Source of the DNA: Xiphydria camelus
Lineage: Eukaryota; Arthropoda; Insecta; Hymenoptera; Xiphydriidae
Length of the DNA stretch: 64,000 nucleotides
Assembly (NCBI GenBank): GCA_963678675.1
Contig: OY783200.1
Coordinates: forward strand, 7,328,501-7,392,500
Direction: 5' to 3'
Shown here in pieces: positions 56,277 to 64,000 of this stretch; the stretch's first letter is position 1; every line of letters begins with the position of its first letter. The notes under the pieces are model-generated. The model saw only the letters and a list, made by a program, of their open reading frames with translations, made no database searches and was not told the DNA's origin. Made by a program: the position numbers and the translations under genes.

Positions 56277-56505
56277 TCGTGTGGTTGGGTTCTTTAAGCC
56301 CAGACGTCGAGAAACTCCCAGTCCTCATCTTCATTCCCGCTGTCCCAATCGTCCGGGAATCGTGGTTGGGTCGGCGGGGGGTCCTCCCGGATTGGTGGGT
56401 CCCATTCCCTCAAATCCCCAAATACAGTATTCTCCCCTTCGACGTGGAGAACTCGTCGCTCCTTCCAGCCTGGATGGAACTAATTATCTTCTTCAATTCC
56501 GGATC
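56277..56505 (-). pseudogene. Small Trp/acidic accessory ORF (copy 4, 3' part)
   Basis: On the minus strand it encodes LREWDPPIREDPPPTQPRFP, then DDWDSGNEDEDWEF and a stop, matching the C-terminus of copies 1-3. The 5' half is replaced by sequence joined to a gag-pro remnant near 56440-56510. It precedes the polypurine tract and LTR at 55766, the same relative position as copy 1. Confidence 0.65.
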
Positions 56506-56511
56506 GTTTTC

Positions 56512-57770
56512 TTACGCATTCTGGATTTTCTCAAATAAACTGCCTCGGCCTTCCAGTACATCCTCAACATCTTTTTGAAGTAACATTGCGCCTTTAATTT
56601 CTGAATCGCTCACACGTTGGATTGAAACGTCGTGTTCGTTTTCGGCTTCATCCTGCACGTTGATATTCAGCACTTTCTTCTGGCCGCCGTCTTCTATCTC
56701 CATTACGTTTACTTCCGGTTCGATTTTCTTCAGTATCGCCTGCCTTCGTATCACGCGTACTTCGGCGTAATCGAATAATTCGCCACCAATTATCAAATCT
56801 TGCCCCAGAAACGTCCGAGTGTGCGTTGGTTCATCATTCCAATACCGTTAAATGAGATCGTCCTTGAATTGAGCTTCGGCGCTCCGAGCCGCACGTAACA
56901 GCTTGATCGTATCAGGTGTAGATCGCTACCTGAGTCTAGTACAGCGATAATCTCCTTACCCAAAATTTTTACCTGCTTATACGTCTTCTTGTCCCCTGAT
57001 TGTACTGCGTCACAGCGTGGATTTCCTTTTGTTTCTTCCTCTCCCTTTTCGTCCTTCGGGGTTTGCTTTGAACACCTCGTCGACACGTGTCCAAATTCGT
57101 TGCATTTGAAACATCTCTATCCTTTCCCTTTGTCTGGGCATGCGTCACTCAGATGTGCCTTACTGCTACAGTTGTAGCAGCGTTTACCCTTTCCGTCATC
57201 GCGTGTATTGTCGAATGTCTTCGCTTTGTCGTTCCTCTCGTTCTTCTGGAGTTGCTTCGTGGTCGTCTGCACTTTTGCGTTCTTCCTCTGCGTCTCGTAC
57301 TGTTTCAACTTCTTCCTCAGCTCCTTCACCGTCGTTACACCGTACAGAATTGATTTATTCACCTCCTCGTCTTGGATTCCATCGATGATGTATTGCAGCT
57401 TTGCGTCCAACTCGATATCGCCGTGGCTGGCCATCTCCAGCACGCGATAAACATACGTTTCGTAGCTCTTTCGTCGTCTTTCTTCTTCACATTAGCTAAT
57501 TGTTCATGCAATTGCTTGCTATTTACGGTCTTGGAAAATTCTCTGATTAATCGTTTCTTCAGCTTACTCCATTCTTTAGCGTGGCACTCGTAATTTGCAA
57601 ATAATTTTGCGAGTCCATCCAACAATTTTTTAGAATAAATTACCTTCTGCGCTTCTGACCACACGTACACATTTCCGCCGTTTCTTCGAATGTAGAGAAC
57701 CAGCGTCGAATATTCTGGCTTCCATCACCGCTGAATCTTTCTAATGCGTCCTCCTGAATTCAAGACGAAA
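56512..57770 (-). pseudogene. Ty3/gypsy-type gag-protease remnant (second family)
   Basis: Minus-strand blocks in order: gag (FANYECHAKEWSKLKKRLIR with VNSKQLHEQLANVKKKDDE, 57670-57400), linker (DAKLQYIIDGIQDEEVNKSI), CCHC knuckle CYNCSSKAHLSDAC (about 57170), a second knuckle region ending HVSTRC, then protease KEIIAVLDSGSDLHLIRSSC (about 56960-56900) and a short pol start. Frameshifts and stops separate them. It differs from the gag at 46037, so it is a separate family, perhaps Mag-like. It is fused to the accessory ORF/LTR of the other family, suggesting recombination. Confidence 0.8.
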
Positions 57771-58982
57771 CGATTGGTTTTTATTTCATTTTGTTACGAT
57801 GAATGGTTCTCGAGATATCGCATTTTGTACATAAATACGCGCCGTGTAGCGCCCGCGCGCTCTTGTAATCAAATGCCCCTAACTTCACTAAAAATTGATA
57901 TTTTTCGATGATTTTTTGTTTTGTTTTAAAGGTAATGAACTATTAAAATCATCCGAAACAAAAACTCATATACTCTTGTAAAGAAAAGTGGACAAAAAAG
58001 TTGATTTTTTCGGCCCGTCTACTGTACTCCTAGTAGAAGGCGCGCAGGTGAACCGGTAATGAGTCGTGACGTGACGGCAGGCTCTTTCAAGTGGGCGGAG
58101 TTTATCGCAAACTTTATAAATTTTTTACGGCTTAATTTTGCGTCAGAAAAAAAATAAAAAAATACGCCCCAACTTTTTTTTACGTGCTCAATCTGTTTAT
58201 GATGTAAAACAAATATGTGAAACTTCTCCATTGCCCGAGAAGACTGAGGGAGCGAGACGCACGGACAAACGAAGAGAGACAGAAGCGTTTGATCGGTGCA
58301 GAACTCCGGAGCTGGAAATATAGTCTCGTAAGCCATAGGCAGTTTCAAACTCTCGCTGAGAGTGCGAGGGATATCGCGATCCGGCGGCGTCGCACCGTAT
58401 ATCCGTGTAGAGTTTCCACAGGTCGCACACGCGAGAAGACGCTATTCTCGCTAATTGTCGAGTTTCGCGATATTTTTATTCCGTTGTTTGCGCGCGCGTC
58501 CGAATAGCACGTCAAGAGTGTCTTCGCGGCAAAAAAATCCCGACGGCCGCATCGCGATGCACAGAGTTTCCGCGAGTTGCACAAGAGAGGAACTCCGGAA
58601 AAGCGGGAGATACGATATCTCGATCGTTCCCTGGCATAGAAGTTGCCTTCGCTTTTCTCTGTATTTGTTTTGTTTCTTCGCATAATCGAATGCATTGCGC
58701 CGGCAGTGTCTTCCGCGAGATAATCGTCTCCATTTCGATACGTACTGAGCAAATATGGAAAAATAGATAGATGAATAGACGGTTAAATAGGTGAATAGAT
58801 GGACGAGTGAAATTAGCTTTTATATCAGATAAACTTTTATAATTTTCGACGCAACAGCCGATTGATCTCCAAGCTGTAGATGGACGAAATGAAGCTACTA
58901 GAATAATAGGACACCAAAAATGCCAGTGTCCCGAGGTCGGCGAGCCGCCTCACAGTGTGTATCTATCACTAAACTAGATTAC
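57771..58982. other. No confident gene
   Basis: Mixed sequence with a 96-codon frame at 58217-58507 (plus), rich in Arg, that I do not recognise and that overlaps equally long frames on the other strand. Short GATAGATGAATAGA-like repeats occur at 58767-58805. Confidence 0.3.
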
Positions 58983-59022
58983 GTCTCTGAAGAGGGTTCG
59001 CAGAGGAACCGAAACGTCAGAC
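58983..59022 (+). ncRNA. Candidate hammerhead ribozyme (Penelope-like type)
   Basis: The order stem I GTCT (58983-58986), CTGAAGA core (58987-58993, fitting CUGANGA), stem II GGTTC/GAACC (58995-58999 with 59006-59010), GAAA (59011-59014), CGTC with cleavage expected after its final C (59018), and AGAC (59019-59022) pairing with GTCT matches a minimal hammerhead with very short stem III. One extra G at 58994 is unpaired. Such minimal motifs ending GAAACGTC are known from Penelope-like elements and may act as dimers. Activity is untested. Confidence 0.45.
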
Positions 59023-59332
59023 ATGTATCTATTGATTCATGTTGTTGTTTGGCCTGATTATTGCCTATTGAAAGTTAAATTAAATTAATTTTAAACTATC
59101 ACTAAACACATGAAGCTGCCTCTTACTTGCCAATAGAGTGAGATCCCAGAGCCCCCCAGACCTACGTCATTTCAGCAAAGCTGATATTTTGTGAATAAAT
59201 AGTGTGATATGTAGTTAAGAACGTATGCGTACTTGCTAGCTTGAAAGCGGGGCCTTTTAACAGGTAACAGGTACAAAAGGTACATAAAAACCTTGCTCAC
59301 CTACGTTAAAGTATGAAAGCTGGTTTTTATAT
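59023..59332. other. No gene; possible splice acceptor for the envelope ORF
   Basis: AT-rich sequence after the ribozyme-like motif. TTTATATATGTTTTACAG (59325-59342) resembles a splice acceptor that would open the envelope frame three codons inside the listed ORF. Confidence 0.35.
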
Positions 59333-60511
59333 ATGTTTTACAGAATATTGTTAAAAACCAAAACAGAGCACCCTAAATTAGTCATCTACGAGGCACAAGA
59401 CGGGGAACGTCCCATCAACCCAAATAAAATCACAACACAAAACCTAGACATGTTCACCTACATTAACTCAAAATTCATTTACGTAGAAAGACACACGAGA
59501 CACCAATTAACCCAAATCTACCACGACATGTTAATGAAACAATGTAATCTAGAAAGGAAAATATTAACAAACGCATTATCAATAGCACTTCAGTCCCCAG
59601 ATGAATTTGCTCTCAGAACAATGAAAAGCTCAGGTTATATGGCACTCATAGCAGGCGAAGTAATTCATATAATAAAATGCATACCTGTAGAGGTAATATT
59701 AAGAGAAACAAACGAATGTTATAATCAATTACCAGTTTGGTATATGAACGACACATACTTCATAGCCCCAAGAACTCACATATTAATGAGGGTAGGCACA
59801 CAAATAACATGTAATAAATTAGCGCCAGCAATGTATTTAATAAATAATAGTTGGTATAGAAAGGCACCCCATTTAGATGAGGTACAACCTCCACAAATAA
59901 TAGGACCAGAAACAAAACCTACTTGGAAATATAAAAGCCCAGCTTCACTAGCCACGAGCGGAATATACACTACAGCGGAATTACAAAAATTAAGAGATCA
60001 CATTATGTTCCCTGCAGAAAAACCAGCTATTATTAACAACATATCAAGAGGTATGACCGGTAGAGATATGGCAGGAAATGAAATGTCAATATCGTCGTTC
60101 TTAGATGAAAGTACAATCAATAAAATAGCTGAAAACACATGGAATAAAATGTGGTCTACCTTCCTAACATTCGGTACAGCGAGCGCGGGATTTTTAGGAA
60201 TTATGTTTATACTCAGGTTAATTAAATTAATCGCGGACACGATTGTACATGGATATGCGCTACATACGGTATACGGATGGTCTGTCCATCTTCTCGGCGC
60301 AATATGGGATTCAGTAACTTACATGTTACTCCATTTAGGGAAAACAAAAAAACAGTTACCAAAAAACGTCGAAAAGGGAATCATCACAGAACATGAACTA
60401 ACAACAATCTTACCAAAACAACAACCCTCGACCGAACCATCATCCCTTTACCCTCAGATTGCTCCACGCTCTATAGACAATATCCAACAAAAGATAACAT
60501 ATCCCATATAA
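59333..60511 (+). CDS. Chuvirus-glycoprotein-like envelope ORF, C-terminal part
   Basis: 392 codons without a stop. The central part (MALIAGEVIHIIKCIPVEV, a Cys/Tyr-rich stretch, then SPASLATSGIYTTAEL and LRDHIMFPAEKPAI) and the membrane-proximal part followed by a hydrophobic segment (FGTASAGFLGIMFILRLIKL, about residues 282-301) and YGWSVHLLGAIWDSV match my memory of Jingchuvirales (chuvirus) glycoproteins and the envelope genes that insect LTR elements acquired from them. Such glycoproteins mediate membrane fusion. No signal peptide is present and the length is about half to two thirds of a complete glycoprotein, so the N-terminus is missing or lies in an unseen exon. The accessory ORF follows 84 bases later. 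Confidence 0.75.
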   Translation: MFYRILLKTKTEHPKLVIYEAQDGERPINPNKITTQNLDMFTYINSKFIYVERHTRHQLTQIYHDMLMKQCNLERKILTNALSIALQSPDEFALRTMKSSGYMALIAGEVIHIIKCIPVEVILRETNECYNQLPVWYMNDTYFIAPRTHILMRVGTQITCNKLAPAMYLINNSWYRKAPHLDEVQPPQIIGPETKPTWKYKSPASLATSGIYTTAELQKLRDHIMFPAEKPAIINNISRGMTGRDMAGNEMSISSFLDESTINKIAENTWNKMWSTFLTFGTASAGFLGIMFILRLIKLIADTIVHGYALHTVYGWSVHLLGAIWDSVTYMLLHLGKTKKQLPKNVEKGIITEHELTTILPKQQPSTEPSSLYPQIAPRSIDNIQQKITYPI

Positions 60512-60594
60512 TACCCCACACTCTCCTCAATTAACTATATTCAAGACCAAGTTACCAAAGAACATTTCACTAATCCAGACATCAAGAATCCATA

Positions 60595-61096
60595 ATGGCA
60601 TACCTAACGGAGAAAAAGGTTAACCAACTCGCCATACAAGAGTACCTGAATTGGACCTGGGACCATGAGGAAAACATCTTCCACCTCCGGAAGCTATTTA
60701 ACAACAACTACCCGGATAACGATCCATGGGATGAACCGGAGTTCATTATACAAGGATTCAAAGAAGATATCTGGGAGACACTAGATTAATCTGACCAGCA
60801 AGAAGAAATAATAGAGGAATTCGACTGGAAACAACGAGTCGAACCACCTCCAATTGATCGCTCGCACCTCGAAACACATACGATATAAATACCTATACCC
60901 CCCAGAACAATGGCTCGAACTCAACTGGCCCGAACGATTAGAGGAACTCAGGGACTGGGACCCTCCAGCCAACCAAGACCACTGGCCACAACGGCAAAGA
61001 TTTCCCGAGGATTGGGATAGCGCAAACGAAGAGGAAGATTTTAACGGCTTCATCGAGGTAGAAGATTGGGACAACGTGGACGAGGAGGAAGATTGA
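60595..61096 (+). pseudogene. Small Trp/acidic accessory ORF (copy 2)
   Basis: Starts MAYLTEKKVNQLAIQEYLNW with TWDHEENIFHL, matching copy 1 (KWTWDQEENIFW). It stops at TAA 60787-60789, then continues readable (EPPPIDRSHLE). A shift near 60885 leads to the frame ending RFPEDWDSANEEEDFNGFIE and VEDWDNVDEEED. The parallel with copy 1, two stops or shifts notwithstanding, shows a real coding family directly downstream of the envelope. Confidence 0.65.
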
Positions 61097-61419
61097 AATC
61101 TCACCCTACCCTTTCATCTCACTGTCTATCCTATCTACATCCTTCTTACCGTATTACCCTTCCTACGTTCTCCAACAATATTAATAATCATTTCATCCTT
61201 TAAGTGATTAAATTAATAACCATTTAAATGACTGTTAATATTAAATTTTTAGCTACAAGTTGTTAGTTGTTGCAAAAATGTTAATAATCATTGAATCCTT
61301 TAAATGATTAAATTAACAAACATTAAAATAACTACTAATATTAAATTGTTAGTTATCAAAGTTGGTCTATCTAGTTAGACATTTGAGGTTAGGTTTCCTC
61401 TCAGTTCCCTGCCAGTTCA
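61097..61419. repeat. AT-rich direct repeat near the 3' end of the element
   Basis: AATATTAATAATCATTTCAT-type and TTAAATGATTAAATTAA words occur at about 61178-61245 and again at about 61275-61340. No gene. It may be the untranslated region before the next LTR, which I cannot recognise. Confidence 0.4.
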
Positions 61420-62480
61420 CCCGCGTGCCGACAAAAGAGGAAGAAGGCTCTTAAAAGGAGAAACAAGCCTAGAAGGGGAAACAGAAGCTAAAGGAATGTA
61501 TTCTGGAAGGAATAAGAAAGAAGCAATCAACTAAGGGACGAGAGTGTCGGCTCGGAAGCTTTGCTGAACGCACCGGCAAGGAGGGGAACGCTTACGAGCA
61601 ACCAAAAGAGAAAACCAAATATGGAACAAGACATCAGTATAAAGGTAGGTCGTACTAATAAAACTAGGTAAGGAGCGCAACAAGAAGACGTGAGATTTGC
61701 TCCGGAAACGTGCCGAGCGTATCTGCTGAAAAAGAAGAATTCTCCAAGGAATCGAAGAAAGTAAAATGACTAAAAAGGACTCCGGAACAATAGCGAGAAG
61801 GAGGTGGAAGTCGGAACGACCAGCCCCTCGTCAGACATACTAACAACAAATTCACCCGCGTACCAGTCACGCGCGAGCAATGCGAGGGATACCCGATGAG
61901 GAACCGGAATCTTATTAAAAGAAAAGTAGAGGTAATCGGCGGCTGAAGTCGGTAGCTATTACGGTAATTATAAGACTCCTAAGGTACCAGCAAGGAGGAA
62001 GACGCTGATAAAGGAATAAGGTGGGAGAAGTAATCAACCAGGGGATACGATATCAATTTAAAGGTAAGTAATGCTAATTTAACCAGTTAAGTAACGCAAG
62101 AACAGGACGATAGATTGCTCTGGGAGACGCCACGCTGTACGTACCTGACATAAAGGAAGAATACCTCGAGGAATCGAAGGAATTAAATTTCACGGACTAG
62201 AATGGGAGCCGGAACAATAGCGAGGAAAAGGTGGAAGGAATAAGGGATAAGCATGTAACCGACCAAGTAAGTAACACGACGCGAGAGCTAACAAAAGCCC
62301 TTAGGTATTGAACGAGAACTGGAATAAACGCGAAAGGCTCCACGGGAAGGATGGAGCAAAGGATGCGAGATGCAACGGTTCGTAGGAAGGTAACGAAGAA
62401 GAAGAGCTCCAGCTTTGAAGATGCATTCGGCTTCCCATGGGCGTTAGGAAGGAAATGAAATGGACTAACAAGGAGAGTAT
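61420..62480. repeat. Diverged tandem duplication of about 420 bp
   Basis: AAAGGTAGGTCGTACTAATA at 61641 reappears as AAAGGTAAGTAATGCTAATT at 62060, 419 bases on, with matching flanks: CACCCGCGTGCC and CACCCGCGTACC, GGAATCGAAGAAAGTAAA and GGAATCGAAGGAATTAAA, GGAACAATAGCGAG in both. Identity is perhaps 65-70 percent by eye. No coding frame is shared; purine-rich. Possibly duplicated LTR/leader sequence. Confidence 0.65.
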
Positions 62481-62498
62481 TCGAGGTGTACCTCACCG

Positions 62499-63085
62499 AT
62501 TTTCTTCATTCTGCGATATGTTGTAGTACATCAAAAAACATTAGACACATATTTTTTTATACGTGCTAATTCGGTCATTTAAGGGGTGAAAATCACCCTT
62601 AAACTTGACCCCCTAAAACCAATTTTCTACGATTTCTCAAAAACTACGTTGAATTTCTTAACGAAACAAATTGAATATTATTCCTTACCGAAAGACGATG
62701 ACATGTGAAGTACTTTTACACTCGGTGGTTGCATCCCTCATTTTTCGCAGGGGTAAAATTAAGTTTTTCCACAATTTTTTCGCCACAGATGTTACCAAAT
62801 TTATTAAATCTGGATAACAATTATTCTATTATAAAGAAAAAAAGAAATTAAAGTTGACATATTTCGGGGTTTTTCGAAAAACTTCCCCTCGAAAGGGTAA
62901 ACCACCCCTAAATTAAATGTATTTTATTTTTAATAAAAAAGTTCTTATTTTCTTCATTCTGCGATATATCATAGTGCACCGAAAAACATTAGACGCGTAT
63001 TTTTTTTGTTACGTGCTAATTCTGTCATTTAAGTGGTGAAAACCATTCCTAAACTTGACCCCCTAAAACCAATGTTTACCAATGA
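62499..63085. repeat. Tandem repeat, about 448-bp period
   Basis: The phrase TTTTCTTCATTCTGCGATAT starts at about 62500 and 62948. After both come AAAAACATTAGAC, ACGTGCTAATTC, GTCATTTAAG and AACTTGACCCCCTAAAACCA. The second copy is partial and ends where the accessory ORF of copy 3 begins. Likely a satellite or duplicated element end. Confidence 0.85.
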
Positions 63086-63093
63086 CCAAATTG

Positions 63094-63371
63094 TTACGTC
63101 GCAAAACCACTTTGAACCGCTGAACTACTCTTTATTACGGATTGGGAGCAGAAGGGAATTTGGAGGTGGGAGGTACCGTAGGGGTTAATGAAAATGGCCC
63201 TCTTTTCTTCGTTACGGCCGTCCCAGTTTTCCTCGTTCCCTTCCTCCTCGTTCCACCGATTATCCTCTTCCTCATTGGCGGAATCCCAGTCCTCCGGGAA
63301 TCTACCTGGTGGTTCCCAGAGGTCTTCCTGAGCGGGGGGGGGGGGGGGGGGTCCCACTCCCTGAGGTCTTT
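63094..63371 (-). pseudogene. Small Trp/acidic accessory ORF (copy 3, split by a transposon)
   Basis: On the minus strand: LKDLREWDPP next to the Harbinger-like insertion, a proline run caused by an 18-base G tract (63334-63351 on the plus strand), then GRFPEDWDSANEEEDNRWNE and an extended acidic tail. The frame changes across the G tract. The start is separated by the insertion at 63372. Confidence 0.65.
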
Positions 63372-64000
63372 TAAGGTGCGTTTCCTATGAAGCGTCAGAC
63401 GCACGCGGCTGCCGCAATGCGTTTGACGCTAGCGGTAGACGCGTCTAGGTACGTTTCCTATGAAGCGTCAAACGCACGCGGCTGCCGCGTGCTGAAACGA
63501 GTGGAAGGTGCACGAAGTGGTACGTGGTTTGAGTAATGACCATGAATAAACACGAAATTTTATTGTACCTTCTGTTAGAAGAAAATAAAGATGAAGAAAT
63601 ATTATTACAACAAAATATTCACGATACAAATGCAGAAACGCATCCTTTATTTAAGTCGAGACGTGAGGAGGGCTGTTTTGTAAAGAAGATTTGATAAATC
63701 ATACAAACAAGGAAATTTGGACACACATTCTACTAATTTTTCATCTTCTGTAACAGAAAATAGAACTTTTGCCTCGTTTGCTTGAGCCATCGTGACCAAC
63801 CGACGTAGAATTTTCAACTGCGGCTGCGTCTATACTGCTCTCCGAGAGGTACAACCGTGCGGCGCTACCTGCTTGCGATTGACGCATGCCGGCTGACGCA
63901 TTTAAGGAAACGATCCTATTTGAATCTCACATTGGAGAAGTGTGCAGCGGCGGCCGCATTGCGGCAGCCGCGTGCGTCTGACGCTTCATAGGAAACGCAC
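63372..64000. mobile_element. PIF/Harbinger-like element reaching the window edge
   Basis: The left end GGTGCGTTTCCTATGAAGCG and the last bases of the window (CGCTTCATAGGAAACGCAC) are inverted over about 46 bp, through CAGACGCACGCGGCTGCCGC and CATTGCGGC. TAA precedes the left end, compatible with the 3-bp TAA/TTA target duplication of Harbinger; the right flank is outside the window. A second copy of the terminus lies at 63451-63497 in direct orientation. It is about 0.63 kb, so non-autonomous, with a remnant of transposase inside. Confidence 0.8.
63536..63693 (+). pseudogene. Harbinger transposase N-terminal remnant
   Basis: Opens MTMNKHEILLYLLLEENKDE and reaches HPLFKSRREEGCF, the sequence that precedes the helical region in HARBI1-like transposases, then stops at TGA shortly after KKI. 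No DDE core remains. This explains the origin of the short element as an internal-deletion derivative. Confidence 0.65.

Noticed and set aside
58217..58752. Arg-rich frames on both strands
   Set aside because: Overlapping open frames on both strands, no recognised domain and no splice evidence; reported only as an unassigned stretch.
61664..61870. Minus-strand 68-codon frame in the purine-rich duplication
   Set aside because: Not conserved in the second copy of the duplication, so unlikely to be coding.

Overview
The window is eukaryotic and almost entirely mobile DNA. Spliced transposase genes with GT-AG introns, piggyBac, mariner, Maverick, BEL and Ty3/gypsy-type elements, a DUF8207-like gene and an envelope-like gene resembling chuvirus glycoproteins all point to an insect. 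A hymenopteran such as an ant or wasp is my inference from families I know to be common there. The only convincing ordinary host gene is one exon of a secreted lipase (52182-52342, minus).

Region 1 (1-22423). A Ty3/gypsy gag-pol remnant (1-1797) runs into an 81-bp tandem repeat (to 2425). A degenerate CACTA-like transposase gene follows. It is cut in two by a 17,112-bp transposon (3993-21104) with inverted CCCTGCTT ends and GT on both sides; removing the insert and one GT rejoins the reading frame exactly. The insert has TCCGGA-rich subterminal repeats at both ends, its own broken transposase of the same family (minus), a spliced BEN-domain gene (plus), and inside it a degraded roughly 9-kb Maverick/Polinton. 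The Maverick has long inverted repeats, a packaging ATPase, a protein-primed DNA polymerase B in two pieces, a DUF8207-like gene, chromodomain scraps and a 1.07-kb minisatellite of 25-bp hairpin units.

Region 2 (22424-33360). A complete piggyBac (22428-25187, TTAA duplication, 17-bp TIRs, 586-aa transposase whose start codon is created by splicing) is followed by a DUF4806-like gene. Its long intron holds hairpin elements, including an 89-nt hairpin with perfect 42-bp arms, and a TA-flanked MITE. A later intron contains an apparently intact 3.55-kb transposon (28754-32308) whose four-exon, 758-aa transposase carries the DSCAGQNKN motif.

Region 3 (33361-49440) is a stack of nested insertions: a TIR element containing a solo LTR and a palindromic MITE with a mariner at its centre; the 3' end of an envelope-carrying LTR element with a small Trp/acidic accessory ORF; an LTR split by a BEL/Pao element (38713-45478, GTGAC duplication); a gypsy gag split by another solo LTR (GAAA duplication); and a truncated pro region fused to LTR sequence.

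Region 4 (49441-64000) has a THAP-domain fragment, foldback elements, the lipase exon, an R1/jockey-like RT scrap, a 2.15-kb element that is nearly all palindrome with 1-kb arms carrying a cysteine-rich gene, a minus-strand gag-pro remnant, a hammerhead-like motif, a chuvirus-like envelope ORF, further copies of the accessory ORF, two tandem duplications, and a Harbinger-like element at the right edge.

As a system, the window records successive insertions that can be ordered by target-site duplications. Only the piggyBac and the DSCAGQNKN element look capable of encoding complete transposases; the other elements carry frameshifts, stops or truncations.
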